Of a stretch of DNA of 64,000 bases, positions 28,172 to 38,532 are shown piece by piece. Position numbers and translations under genes: made by a program. The stretch spans positions 1,224,001-1,288,000 of the forward strand of contig NZ_JAOWKY010000001.1 in NCBI RefSeq assembly GCF_025751435.1. Direction: 5' to 3'. Within the stretch, counting starts at the first letter, position 1; each line of letters starts with the position of its first letter. Under the pieces are notes generated by a model. It had not been told where the DNA came from, did not search any database, and saw nothing but the letters and a program-made list of their open reading frames with translations. This DNA comes from Albidovulum marisflavi (GTDB lineage Bacteria > Pseudomonadota > Alphaproteobacteria > Rhodobacterales > Rhodobacteraceae).

Positions 28172-30127
28172 TCAAACATCCAACTCCTCCACGAACCGCG
28201 CGTTCTCGGAAATATACTGGAACCGCAGTTCGGGTTTCTTGCCCATCAGCCGTTCGACAAGGTCCGAGGTCTCGCCCGGTTCATCCTCGTCGATGCTGAC
28301 GCGGATCAATTTCCGCGTGGCGGGGTTCATGGTGGTGTCCTTCAGGTCCTTGGCGTCCATCTCGCCCAGGCCCTTGAAGCGCTGGACGTCGATCTTGCCC
28401 TTGCCGCCCAGGCCCTTGGCCAGCATCGCCTCTTTCTCGGCGTCGTCGGCGACGTAGATGCGGCGTGCGCCCTGTGTCAGCCGGTAAAGCGGCGGGCAGG
28501 CAAGGTAGAGGTGCCCCTTGTCGATCATCGGGCGCATCTGGGTGAAGAAGAACGTCATCAGAAGGGATGCGATATGCGCCCCGTCCACGTCGGCGTCGGT
28601 CATGATGATGACCTTGTCATAACGCAGGTCATCGACGTTGAACCTGGTGCCCAGGCCGACCCCAAGCGCCTGCGTCAGGTCACTGATCTCCTGGTTGGTG
28701 CCGATCTTGCCCGAGGCCGCGCCAAGCACGTTCAGGATCTTGCCGCGCAGGGGCAGTAGCGCCTGCGTTGCCCGGTCCCGCGCCATCTTGGCAGAGCCGC
28801 CCGCGCTGTCACCCTCGACGATGAAAAGCTCGGTCCCCTCGCGGTTGGTGGCGGAACAGTCCACCAGCTTGCCCGGCAGGCGCAGCTTCTTGGTGGCCGA
28901 CTTGCGGGCGGTTTCCTTTTCCTGCCGGCGGCGCAGGCGTTCCTCCGCGCGCAGCACCAGGAAGTCGAGGATCGCGCCCGCCGACTTCGTGTCCGAGGCC
29001 AGCCAGTTGTCGAAATGGTCCCGGACCGCGCCTTCCGTCATGCGCGCGGCGGCCTCGGTCGCGAGCCGGTCCTTGGTCTGGCCCACGAACTGCGGTTCGC
29101 GGATGAAGCAGGACACCAGCGCGCAGCCGCCCGCGATCAGGTCGTCGCGGGTGATCAGTTCGGCCTTGCGGTTCTTGACCAGCTCCCCGTAGGCGCGGAT
29201 GCCCTTCAGGATCGCCGACCAGAATCCGGCCTCGTGGGTGCCGCCCTCGGGCGTGGGGACGGTGTTGCAGTAGGACTGGATGAACCCGTCGCGCGACGGC
29301 GTCCAGTTGATCGCCCACTCGACGCTACCCGGCTCGCCGAACTTGTCCTGGAAGCTGACCTTGCCCGCGAAGGGCCGGTCGGCGTAGGTCGTCGATCCGT
29401 TCAGGTTTTCGCCCAGGTAGTCGGCCAGCCCGCCGGGGAAGTGAAACACGGCCTCTTTCGGGGTTTCGCCATCCTCGATCGCGGTCTTCCAGCGGATTTC
29501 CACGCCCGAGAACAGGTAGGCCTTGGAGCGCACCATCTTCATCAGCCGCGCGGGCTTGAAGCGGTGGTGGCCGAAGATCTCCTCATCTGCGTGGAAGGTT
29601 ACGGATGTGCCGCGCCGGTTCGGGGCCTGCCCGATCTTCCTGACCGGGCCAAGCGGTATGCCGCGCGAAAAGCGCTGCTCGACCAGTTCCTTGTTGCGCG
29701 CGACCTCGACCACCATGCTGTCCGAAAGCGCGTTCACGACAGACGCGCCCACTCCGTGCAAACCGCCAGAGGTCTCATAGGCCTTGCCCGAGAACTTGCC
29801 CCCCGCATGCAGGGTGCACAGGATCACCTCGAGCGCCGATTTGCCGGGAAACTTGGGATGCGGATCGGTCGGGATGCCCCGGCCGTTGTCGCGAATGGTG
29901 ACGGCAAAGTCCGCGTGCAGTTCCACCTCGATCCGGGTGGCGTGACCCGCCACGGCCTCATCCATGGAGTTGTCGAGGATTTCGGCCACCAGGTGGTGCA
30001 GCGCGCGTTCGTCGGTGCCGCCGATGTACATGCCCGGCCGCTTGCGAACCGGCTCAAGCCCCTCGAGCACCTCGATCGAATGGGCGTTATAGTCGTCCGC
30101 CCGAGCGGATAGAAGGTCGTTGGGCAT
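28172..30127 (-). CDS. parE: DNA topoisomerase IV subunit B
   Basis: 651-residue type IIA topoisomerase ATPase subunit that with ParC decatenates daughter chromosomes. GHKL ATPase motifs: EILDNSMDEAVAGHA, IRDNGRGIPTDPHPK and GGLHGVGASVVNALS. Toprim domain: LFIVEGDSAGGSAKMARDR and MTDADVDGAHIASLLMTFFF, ending in the QRFKGLGEMDAKDL region. Its shorter length and sequence favour ParE over GyrB. Start taken at 30127 (MPNDLLSARADDYNAHSIEV). The AT-rich DUF3800 remnant lies immediately downstream. Confidence 0.94.
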   Translation of the reverse strand: MPNDLLSARADDYNAHSIEVLEGLEPVRKRPGMYIGGTDERALHHLVAEILDNSMDEAVAGHATRIEVELHADFAVTIRDNGRGIPTDPHPKFPGKSALEVILCTLHAGGKFSGKAYETSGGLHGVGASVVNALSDSMVVEVARNKELVEQRFSRGIPLGPVRKIGQAPNRRGTSVTFHADEEIFGHHRFKPARLMKMVRSKAYLFSGVEIRWKTAIEDGETPKEAVFHFPGGLADYLGENLNGSTTYADRPFAGKVSFQDKFGEPGSVEWAINWTPSRDGFIQSYCNTVPTPEGGTHEAGFWSAILKGIRAYGELVKNRKAELITRDDLIAGGCALVSCFIREPQFVGQTKDRLATEAAARMTEGAVRDHFDNWLASDTKSAGAILDFLVLRAEERLRRRQEKETARKSATKKLRLPGKLVDCSATNREGTELFIVEGDSAGGSAKMARDRATQALLPLRGKILNVLGAASGKIGTNQEISDLTQALGVGLGTRFNVDDLRYDKVIIMTDADVDGAHIASLLMTFFFTQMRPMIDKGHLYLACPPLYRLTQGARRIYVADDAEKEAMLAKGLGGKGKIDVQRFKGLGEMDAKDLKDTTMNPATRKLIRVSIDEDEPGETSDLVERLMGKKPELRFQYISENARFVEELDV

Positions 30128-30263
30128 GGCACTGCTCTTCGTTCTGATTGGCTGCGGATTAGACCACGCGCGCGGGGCAGGGGCAAGCGGTCGGGGCTTG
30201 ATCGCGCTGCGGGCCTCACGAAATATGGGTGAAGACACCCGAAGGGCCACAAGGGAGCGTGGA

Positions 30264-30857
30264 ATGTGGAACGAGCGATACGCCGGGGATGACTATCTGT
30301 TCGGGACGGAGCCGGCCGATTTCCTGCTGCGCGCTGAACCTTGGCTGAAGGAAGGGGAAACCGCGCTGGCCATAGCGGACGGCGAGGGCCGCAATTCGGT
30401 CTGGCTGGCGGGGCAGGGCCTGAAGGTGACCGCCTTCGATCCGGCGCCCAATGCCGTTGCCAAGGCGCGGAAGCTGTCCGCGGCTCGGGCTGTGACGGTG
30501 GATTTCCACCTGTCCGATCTGGATGGCTGGGACTGGTCGCGGCGCTTTGACGTCGTCGCGGGCATCTTCATCCAGTTCGTCACGCCCGCCGAGCGGTCGC
30601 TGCTGTTCGACCGCATCGACCGCGCGATCCGCCCCGGCGGGCTGCTGCTTTTGCACGGTTACGCGCCGCGTCAAGTGGATTACGGGACGGGCGGGCCGCC
30701 GCATCGGGAAAACATGTACACGCTCGAAATGCTAACCGATGCATTCTCGGACTACGAGATTCTGCGCGCCAAGGATTTCGACGCCGACGTCGACGAGGGG
30801 CGCGGCCATTCCGGCCGCTCGGCGCTGATAGATTTCATAGCGCGCAAACCCCAGTGA
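30264..30857 (+). CDS. Class I SAM-dependent methyltransferase
   Basis: 197 residues, start at ATG 30264 (MWNERYAGDDYLFGTEPADF) after AAGGGAGCGTGGA. The SAM-binding motif I is ALAIADGEGRNSVWLAGQG, and motif IV lies in FDVVAGIFIQFVTPAER. The WNERY-YLFG start is typical of a small TehB/thiopurine-like methyltransferase group common in proteobacteria. The substrate is unknown. It is divergent from parE and converges on the GST gene. Confidence 0.85.
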   Translation: MWNERYAGDDYLFGTEPADFLLRAEPWLKEGETALAIADGEGRNSVWLAGQGLKVTAFDPAPNAVAKARKLSAARAVTVDFHLSDLDGWDWSRRFDVVAGIFIQFVTPAERSLLFDRIDRAIRPGGLLLLHGYAPRQVDYGTGGPPHRENMYTLEMLTDAFSDYEILRAKDFDADVDEGRGHSGRSALIDFIARKPQ

Positions 30858-30867
30858 TGCCTTGGCG

Positions 30868-31512
30868 TCAAAGCGTTTCGGCCTCGCGGGCTTGCCACAT
30901 CTTCCGGAACGCGGGGCGGGCATGCAGCTGCGTGATCCAGTGCTGCAGATCCGGAAAACCCTCGATCAGGCCGGATGCGGGCATCGCATAGCGGACGACC
31001 TCGGCCATGTTGATGTCGGCCACGGTAAACCGCCCGCCGACAAGCCATCCGGTTTCCGCTAGCGCGCCGTTCACCACCGACAGCGGTCGGCGCAGCTTTT
31101 CCGCCGCTGCCGAGACCTGCGCGCGCCCGTCATCGGTCGCCTGGTCGGCATAAAGCAGTTCCAGCGCCGGGGGTTCGATTGCCGTAATGCCGTAATACGA
31201 CCATTGGTCCATCATCGCCTGTTCCCGTTCATCGCGAGGACCAAGGTCCTTGCCTTGCGTCCGCGCGATATGAAGGTTTATCGCCATGGACTCAGACAGG
31301 ATCAGATCGCCGTCCTGCAGAACCGGGATCGCCGCCGCGGGCGACATGGACCTGAAGGTTTCGGACTGCGTGTGGATCCGCGTTTCGGCCTGTTCGTCGG
31401 ACAGGCGGTAGCGCTGAACGACCGGCACATGGTCGTAAGGCAGGCCGAGTTCTTCCAGAAGCCAGATGTTGCGCGCCGCGCGCGATCGGTAGACGCCGTG
31501 AAGACGAAGCAT
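30868..31512 (-). CDS. Glutathione S-transferase family protein
   Basis: 214 residues with an N-terminal thioredoxin-like domain (MLRLHGVYRSRAARNIWLLEELG, then the glutathione-contact AAIPVLQDGDLILSESMAI) and an all-helical C-terminal domain (WLVGGRFTVADINMAEVVRY with the N-capping box aspartate). The SRAARN stretch occupies the usual catalytic Ser/Cys/Tyr site. Substrate unknown; general conjugation or peroxide reduction is typical of the family. Confidence 0.88.
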   Translation of the reverse strand: MLRLHGVYRSRAARNIWLLEELGLPYDHVPVVQRYRLSDEQAETRIHTQSETFRSMSPAAAIPVLQDGDLILSESMAINLHIARTQGKDLGPRDEREQAMMDQWSYYGITAIEPPALELLYADQATDDGRAQVSAAAEKLRRPLSVVNGALAETGWLVGGRFTVADINMAEVVRYAMPASGLIEGFPDLQHWITQLHARPAFRKMWQAREAETL

Positions 31513-31756
31513 GGAAGCTCTCCTTTGAAGCGGGCCCGGTGTTTCGCGCCGGGTCGCGGGGTCCTGTCCTTTCTAAGGTGCAATCGCGTCGTTTGCCATC
31601 GTCCGGGTTGGCAAATCACGCCATCGATCAAGCCACGCGAGCTCGCCGCCGATGACGATTTTTCCCGTCGGGCAGCCGAAATTTGACACGAGTCATGGCG
31701 CGGCGTCGCCGAGGGCCAGAGACTCGGCCTGTCATTGAAAACTGGAAGGAGGATCC

Positions 31757-32740
31757 ATGGCCGAAACCCTTCAAGCTGTTCCCGCCGATGAAACCGCCGC
31801 TGAAGCAGCCATCCCTGACGCAGCCGCGCCCGAAAGTGCCGCCGCATCGCCTGACAGGAAGGGTCCGCGCGCGTTTCCGGTCGTCAATGCCGACGCAATC
31901 CGCCACGCATTCGAAAGCGGCAAGTATCCCTACGGGCACAAGCTGGCGACCAAGGCTTACGAGGCAGAAAAGGCCAGGCTTCAGACCGAGTTGCTGAAGG
32001 TCCAGCTTTGGGCGCAGGACACCGGACAGAAATTCGTGATCCTGTTCGAGGGGCGCGACGCCGCAGGCAAGGGTGGCACCATAAAGCGCTACATGGAACA
32101 CCTGAATCCACGTTTTGCCCGTGTCGTGGCGCTGAACAAGCCCTCGGATGTCGAGAAGGGACAGTGGTTCTTTCAGCGTTACATCGAACACCTGCCGACC
32201 GCCGGGGAAATGGTCTTCTATGACCGCAGCTGGTACAACCGCGCGGGCGTCGAGCGGGTCATGGGCTTCTGCTCGCCCACCGAATATCTCGAGTTCATGC
32301 GCCAGGCGCCCGAGGTGGAACGGATGCTCGTTCGTTCCGGCATCCGGCTTTACAAGTATTGGTTCTCGGTCACGCGCGAAGAACAGCGCAGGCGCTTCAT
32401 GTCACGCGAGACGGATCCCCTGAAACGTTGGAAGCTTTCGCCCATCGACAAGGCGTCGCTTGACAAGTGGGACGACTACACCGAGGCCAAGGAGGCAATG
32501 TTCTTCTACACCGACACGGCGGATGCACCGTGGTTGATCGTGAAGTCGAACGACAAGAAACGCGCCCGTCTGAATTGCATGAAGCATTTCCTGTCCTCGC
32601 TGGACTATCCCGACAAGGATCTGACGGTTGTCACCCAGCCCGACCCCCTTATCGTCGGCCGTGCCAGCCATGTCGTTCACCAGGCGGAACACATCCTGGG
32701 CGCTTCGCTTCATCCGGACCTGCGGCGCAGCAAGGTCTGA
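31757..32740 (+). CDS. ppk2: Polyphosphate kinase 2
   Basis: 327-residue PPK2, which transfers phosphate between polyphosphate and nucleoside diphosphates (class I acts mainly on NDP to NTP). Walker A is FEGRDAAGKGGTIKR (99-111), Walker B lies in VFYDRSWYNRAGVERVMGF, and the lid contains VTREEQRRRFMSRETDPLKRW (split here by family convention). An alanine/proline-rich N-terminal tail of about 45 residues precedes the catalytic domain. A strong GGAAGGAGGATCC precedes the ATG at 31757. It stands alone, with a PhaR-type box 91 bases beyond its stop belonging to the next gene. Confidence 0.93.
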   Translation: MAETLQAVPADETAAEAAIPDAAAPESAAASPDRKGPRAFPVVNADAIRHAFESGKYPYGHKLATKAYEAEKARLQTELLKVQLWAQDTGQKFVILFEGRDAAGKGGTIKRYMEHLNPRFARVVALNKPSDVEKGQWFFQRYIEHLPTAGEMVFYDRSWYNRAGVERVMGFCSPTEYLEFMRQAPEVERMLVRSGIRLYKYWFSVTREEQRRRFMSRETDPLKRWKLSPIDKASLDKWDDYTEAKEAMFFYTDTADAPWLIVKSNDKKRARLNCMKHFLSSLDYPDKDLTVVTQPDPLIVGRASHVVHQAEHILGASLHPDLRRSKV

Positions 32741-32830
32741 TACTGCGGTCACGTTGGCCGCATTGAGGCTGATGCATGACTGCTCTGCGCCGGTGGGGCT
32801 GGTCAAACGCGGCGGCAGGGCCCATCCTTG

Positions 32831-32845
32831 TGCTGCGCCGCAGCA
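32831..32845. promoter_or_regulatory. PhaR-type box in front of the GNAT gene
   Basis: TGCTGCGCCGCAGCA, containing CTGC-N3-GCAG, the known PhaR recognition pattern of Paracoccus-type bacteria. The 17 bases TGCTGCGCCGCAGCATG are identical to the box at 52460-52476 upstream of phaP. It lies 25 bases before the GNAT start codon, where a bound repressor would block transcription or elongation. Confidence 0.55.
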
Positions 32846-32870
32846 TGGCGGTGCCTGCAAGGAGGCCGCC

Positions 32871-33404
32871 ATGGCCGCTGCACCTGCAAAAGGTGTCCGG
32901 ATCGCCTCGCATTCGCCGGCAGAGCCCGGCTGGCGGGACCGGATGAAGGCGCATCTGCTGGGCCTTGGACCTGACGCCCGGCTCAACCGCTTCTTCACAT
33001 GGGTGTCCGACGCGCATCTGGAGCGCTACGCCGCGACGTCCCGGCCCGAGGTCGTCTTCGACGCCGTGGAAAACGGTGTCATCGTCGGCGTGGCAGAGCT
33101 TTACCGCTGGCCGGATGTGTCGGGCGAGGGCGAGATTGCCGTATCGGTCAACGAAGGCCATCGCCGGTCAGGCATCGGACAGGCGTTGATCGACGCCGCG
33201 CTGAAGGAAGGTCGGAGGCGCGGCTTCGCGGACGTGCATCTCTACTTCCGCAAGGCGAACGCGGCGATGCAGCGCATCGCAGCGCGCTCAGGCCTGGAGC
33301 CGCTTGACAGTGGTGATCCGAACATCGCCGAGGTACACGCGCGGTTTGGAAAGACGCCCCTCTGGCGAAGGTTGTTGCGACTTGGGGGGCACCCATCTGG
33401 CTGA
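32871..33404 (+). CDS. GNAT family N-acetyltransferase
   Basis: 177 residues starting at ATG 32871 behind GCAAGGAGG. The acetyl-CoA loop is NEGHRRSGIGQALIDAALKE (Q/RxxGxG/A form), followed by RRRGFADVHLYFRKANAAMQ. The N-terminal region (RMKAHLLGLGPDARLNRFFT) resembles acetyltransferases acting on small molecules. Substrate unknown. The MATE transporter gene begins 47 bases downstream on the same strand, so the two may form a transcript. The upstream PhaR-type box hints at control by polyhydroxybutyrate status. Confidence 0.85.
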   Translation: MAAAPAKGVRIASHSPAEPGWRDRMKAHLLGLGPDARLNRFFTWVSDAHLERYAATSRPEVVFDAVENGVIVGVAELYRWPDVSGEGEIAVSVNEGHRRSGIGQALIDAALKEGRRRGFADVHLYFRKANAAMQRIAARSGLEPLDSGDPNIAEVHARFGKTPLWRRLLRLGGHPSG

Positions 33405-33451
33405 TCTCTACGCCTCTGGACCTGTCTCAACCGTGGCTGTAATCCTCGGGG

Positions 33452-34816
33452 ATGAGCGCGCGACTGTCATATCCGGCCCATGCAAGGGCGCTGCTGGTGC
33501 TGGGCCTGCCGCTGATCGGGTCCAACATCGCCCAGATGGCGCTGCATGTCGCCGACACGGTCATGGTTGGCTGGTATGGCACGATTGAACTGGCTTCTGT
33601 CGTCATCGGGTCCGCCACCTTTTTCGTCATTTTCATCCTTGGTTCAGGTTTTGCCCAGGCGGTAATGCCGATGGTGGCCTCGGCGCTTGCGCGCGGGGAC
33701 GAGGTGCAGGTGCGGCGCGACACGCGGATGGGGCTCTGGCTGTCGATCGGCTTCTCGGTTCTCACGATTCCGGTTTTCTGGTGGTCGGGCGCCCTGCTGC
33801 TGGCGCTTGGCCAGGAGCCGCGCGTGGCCGAACTTGGACAGGATTACCTGCGCATCGCCGGACTTGGCATGCTGCCGGCGCTTGTCCTGACCGCACTGCG
33901 AAGCCTGCTGTCCGCATTGGAGCGTGCCGGCGTTGTCCTGTGGGCGACGATCGCGGGGGTTTTCCTGAACGTCTTTCTCAACTGGCTGCTGATCTTCGGC
34001 AATTGGGGGGCGCCCGAAATGGGCGTGCGCGGCGCGGCGATCGCTTCGGCCTCGACGCAGTTCCTGATGATGGCCTTGCTGGCGCTCCACTCATCGTTTC
34101 ATCCGGCCCTGCGCCGCTTCCAGCTTTTCGTCCGGTTCTGGCGGCCGGACTACGCGGCCCTGGTTCAGGTCTTCCGGCTGGGCTGGCCCATCGGGCTGAC
34201 GGGTCTTTTCGAAAGCGGCCTATTCGAAGCGGCGGCGATCATGATGGGATGGATCGGCGCGGTCGAGCTTGCATCTCACGGGATCGCGCTGCAGTTGGCC
34301 GCGATCACCTTCATGGTCCACCTTGGCCTGTCGAACGCCGCGACCGTGCGCGCCGGAAGAGCCTTTGGCATCGGAGACATGATCGGATTGCGCGACGGCG
34401 CGCGGACGGCGATCTACATGTCTTCGCTCTTCGGCGTACTGGTCGTGACCGCCTTCCTGATGCTGCCAGAGCCGATGATCCGTCTGTTCCTGGATCCCGA
34501 AAACCCGCAAGGCCCCCAGATCGTTGCCTACGCTACCAGCCTGGTGGCCATGGCGGCCCTGTTCCAGATGGCGGACAGCGCGCAGGTCATGGCGCTGGGG
34601 CTGCTGCGCGGCATCCATGACACGAGGGTGCCGATGGTCATCGCGTCGATCAGCTATTGGCTTATCGGGATTCCGGTCAGCTACCTGCTGGCTTTTCCGA
34701 TGGGCATGGGGGGCATCGGGCTATGGCTTGGCCTGGTCGCGGGGCTGACCGTGGCGGCCGTCCTGCTGATGTGGCGGTTTTGGCGCTGGCGCGGCATAGC
34801 CGCTCAGCCCGCCTGA
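33452..34816 (+). CDS. MATE family multidrug/Na+ or H+ antiporter
   Basis: 454-residue polytopic inner-membrane protein of the NorM branch, with about twelve hydrophobic segments in two related halves: LLVLGLPLIGSNIAQMALHV and DTVMVGWYGTIELASVVIGS in the first, LGWPIGLTGLFESGLFEAAA and MGWIGAVELASHGIALQLAA in the second. Exports cationic compounds in exchange for Na+ or H+ by family knowledge; the substrate is not predictable. Its 3' end overlaps the convergent gene at 34804 by 13 bases. Confidence 0.92.
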   Translation: MSARLSYPAHARALLVLGLPLIGSNIAQMALHVADTVMVGWYGTIELASVVIGSATFFVIFILGSGFAQAVMPMVASALARGDEVQVRRDTRMGLWLSIGFSVLTIPVFWWSGALLLALGQEPRVAELGQDYLRIAGLGMLPALVLTALRSLLSALERAGVVLWATIAGVFLNVFLNWLLIFGNWGAPEMGVRGAAIASASTQFLMMALLALHSSFHPALRRFQLFVRFWRPDYAALVQVFRLGWPIGLTGLFESGLFEAAAIMMGWIGAVELASHGIALQLAAITFMVHLGLSNAATVRAGRAFGIGDMIGLRDGARTAIYMSSLFGVLVVTAFLMLPEPMIRLFLDPENPQGPQIVAYATSLVAMAALFQMADSAQVMALGLLRGIHDTRVPMVIASISYWLIGIPVSYLLAFPMGMGGIGLWLGLVAGLTVAAVLLMWRFWRWRGIAAQPA

Positions 34817-35223
34817 TCCCGCGCGGGCTCTCTGGACGGGCGTTCGGATCTTTTCTTCACCAAAACAGATCTCAGGTCATGCATGGCCAGAAGCAGCGCG
34901 TCGGTGACCTGGTCAAGCTGTGCCTCGCTTGCCCGTGTCTGGGCCCAATGCGCGGTCTGGTTCAGGTGGTCCACGGTTCTGAGGATGTCGTCGGTATCGC
35001 GCCGCGCGACCAGCGCCTGGCGTTGGGCTAGCCAATCCCGTATCGCGGCAAGGTCCCCTGGTGACAGCGTGCGTCCGCCCTGCGGCTTGATCTCGCCGTT
35101 CTTCACGTTGACGACGGCGATCTGGTCCATCTCGATCCGGCGCATGCGGTTTTCGGTATCGACCCGAAACACCGCCGCGCCGTTTTCGCGGATGCGGAAG
35201 TAGAACTCTGGCAGTTCGGACAT
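34804..35223 (-). CDS. Conserved hypothetical protein
   Basis: 139 residues, soluble. An N-terminal beta-rich part (MSELPEFYFRIRENGAAVFR, RIEMDQIAVVNVKNGEIKP) is followed by helices (LSPGDLAAIRDWLAQRQALV, LDQVTDALLLAMHDLRSVLV) and a basic tail. No known domain is recognised. Start 35223 has a purine stretch (AAGGGCGGGTGCC) upstream. Overlaps the end of the convergent MATE gene. Confidence 0.7.
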   Translation of the reverse strand: MSELPEFYFRIRENGAAVFRVDTENRMRRIEMDQIAVVNVKNGEIKPQGGRTLSPGDLAAIRDWLAQRQALVARRDTDDILRTVDHLNQTAHWAQTRASEAQLDQVTDALLLAMHDLRSVLVKKRSERPSREPARDQAG

Positions 35224-35303
35224 GGCACCCGCCCTTGGTTTTCGCAGACTTTAGGGGCCGCGGCGGGCGCTGTCAAAAGCACCGCGCCGCTTTTGCCGTT
35301 CGC

Positions 35304-36982
<1,679 letters not shown>

Positions 36983-36986
<4 letters not shown>

Positions 36987-37258
36987 CCGACCCGCACGAG
37001 GCCAGGCTGAAACGGCTCGCCATGCGGTCGTGGCGGCGGGGAACCAAGGAAATGGATCTTATCCTTGGCCCCTATGCCGACGCACACCTGGCTTCGATGC
37101 AGGCCGATGCGCTTGAATTGTATGAGCGTCTTCTGGCCGAGAATGATCAGGATATCTATCCCTGGATGACCGGTGTCGCGGATGCGCCGCCGGTCCTTCG
37201 GCCCCTGGTGGCCGACATATCCGCCTTCGCGCGCGCACGTCACGCGAAGGCGCACTGA
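36983..37258 (+). CDS. sdhE: Succinate dehydrogenase assembly factor SdhE (DUF339)
   Basis: 91 residues, the standard size. The hallmark RGxxE stretch is MRSWRRGTKEMDLILG, needed for binding the flavoprotein subunit during covalent FAD attachment to SdhA; the later YERLLAENDQDIYPWMTG completes the five-helix fold. Translationally coupled to the XRE gene upstream. No sdh genes lie in this window. Confidence 0.92.
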
Positions 37259-37333
37259 GCCTTCACGCTTTTAACAGAAACTTTGGCTTTTTCGCCCAGT
37301 CTGCCCAAAGGCAAGACCAAGGTGGAGGCCAGG

Positions 37334-37831
37334 ATGACCATTCACGCAGCCGTGCCGGACACGCCGCAGGCGCATGTCCTGGCGGGCTATCTGGAAACGC
37401 TGGCGCTGCTCGAACGGCTGCATCGCCTGTTGCTTGACCTTATCAAGGACGAGTTCGAACGGCTGGGCATGTTCGAGATAAACCCGGTGCAGGCGCTGTT
37501 GCTGTTCAATGTCGGCGACGCCGAGGTGACGGCGGGCGAATTGAAAAGCCGCGGCTACTATCAGGGGTCGAACGTCAGCTACAATCTGAAGAAGCTGGTG
37601 GATGGCGGCTACATGCATCACGAACGCTCGACCGTGGATCGCCGTTCGGTTCGGGTAAGCTTGACAGCCGAGGGCAGGCGGGTCCGCGATGTCGTCGCCG
37701 CGCTGTTCCGACGCCACGCCGACGGGATGGAGGCGCGCGGCCTGATCGTGCGGCTGATGGCCGAGGAAACCAACACCACGCTCAAGCGGCTTGAGCGCTA
37801 CTGGACGGACCAGATCCGGTACATCTACTGA
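37334..37831 (+). CDS. ldtR: MarR-family winged-helix regulator, LdtR-like
   Basis: 165 residues from ATG 37334 (GGTGGAGG upstream). The winged helix lies in EINPVQALLLFNVGDAEVTA and RGYYQGSNVSYNLKKLVDGG, with the wing YMHHERSTVDRRSVRVSLT. It closely resembles the alphaproteobacterial LdtR group, known in Liberibacter as an activator of an L,D-transpeptidase and stress genes. The convergent neighbour (DUF1287) overlaps its end by seven bases. The ldtR symbol is a family-level assignment. Confidence 0.78.
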   Translation: MTIHAAVPDTPQAHVLAGYLETLALLERLHRLLLDLIKDEFERLGMFEINPVQALLLFNVGDAEVTAGELKSRGYYQGSNVSYNLKKLVDGGYMHHERSTVDRRSVRVSLTAEGRRVRDVVAALFRRHADGMEARGLIVRLMAEETNTTLKRLERYWTDQIRYIY

Positions 37832-38532
37832 TTGGCAAGACCGGACAGACGCGCAAGGACGTCCGGCGTCAAGCGGAACTGAGCCGACAGCGGATAGTCG
37901 AACAGAGCATTTTCAATCCGTACGCCCGCGCCGATGTTATGCGCTACAAGGGGGGTGCCGTCCGGCGAAATCCGCGCGGTCACGATCATCACATGCGGCC
38001 TGTTGTCCGGCAACCGTGACGTCACGATGTCGCCGGGTCGGAACGCCGCTGGTGTTGGCCCAATCGGAACCTCCGCCCCGGTGCGGCGAAAGAGCGCCTC
38101 GAGGTTCGGCACGCGGCGATGGTCGATGTTTGCGTCGGGGCGGGTGAGCCCCCATAGCGCCGGATAGGCTTGGAAATTGCGCGTCATGTCGTGATGAACC
38201 GCCGCCTGCAGGTCGATGCCCAGCCCGGCCCGAAGGGCACGGATCACGACGTCGGTGCAGACCCCGCGCTCGGCCGGAACATCCCCGCCGGGAAAGGCCA
38301 GCGTCACATAGGCGGGATCATAACGACTGGTTACGCCCACCTGCGCTTCTGCCGCTGTGATCAGACGCGCCGCCTCGGGCGTGGTCGGAACCAGATGGGC
38401 GTCCGGCACGGCGGGGTTGACAAACTGCGCCATGACGACCTGCGCTGCCACGCGCGCTTCTCGCGGCCAGTGCAGGGCCACCGTCGGACCCGCCACCGCG
38501 AGAGTCGCCGCAAGAATCAGCGTCTTTCGCAT
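37825..38532 (-). CDS. DUF1287 family secreted protein
   Basis: 235 residues with a signal peptide (MRKTLILAATLAVAGPTVA). The DUF1287 core is clear: AAEAQVGVTSRYDPAYVTLA, FPGGDVPAERGVCTDVVIRA with its conserved Cys and the downstream HHDMTRNF, then PGDIVTSRLPDNRPHVMIVT. This layout (Cys then His) is that of NlpC/P60-like papain-fold hydrolases, so an amidase or peptidase acting in the periplasm is plausible but unproven. The DUF1194 gene follows two genes upstream on the same strand with one base between the frames. Confidence 0.85.
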   Translation of the reverse strand: MRKTLILAATLAVAGPTVALHWPREARVAAQVVMAQFVNPAVPDAHLVPTTPEAARLITAAEAQVGVTSRYDPAYVTLAFPGGDVPAERGVCTDVVIRALRAGLGIDLQAAVHHDMTRNFQAYPALWGLTRPDANIDHRRVPNLEALFRRTGAEVPIGPTPAAFRPGDIVTSRLPDNRPHVMIVTARISPDGTPLVAHNIGAGVRIENALFDYPLSAQFRLTPDVLARLSGLANQ

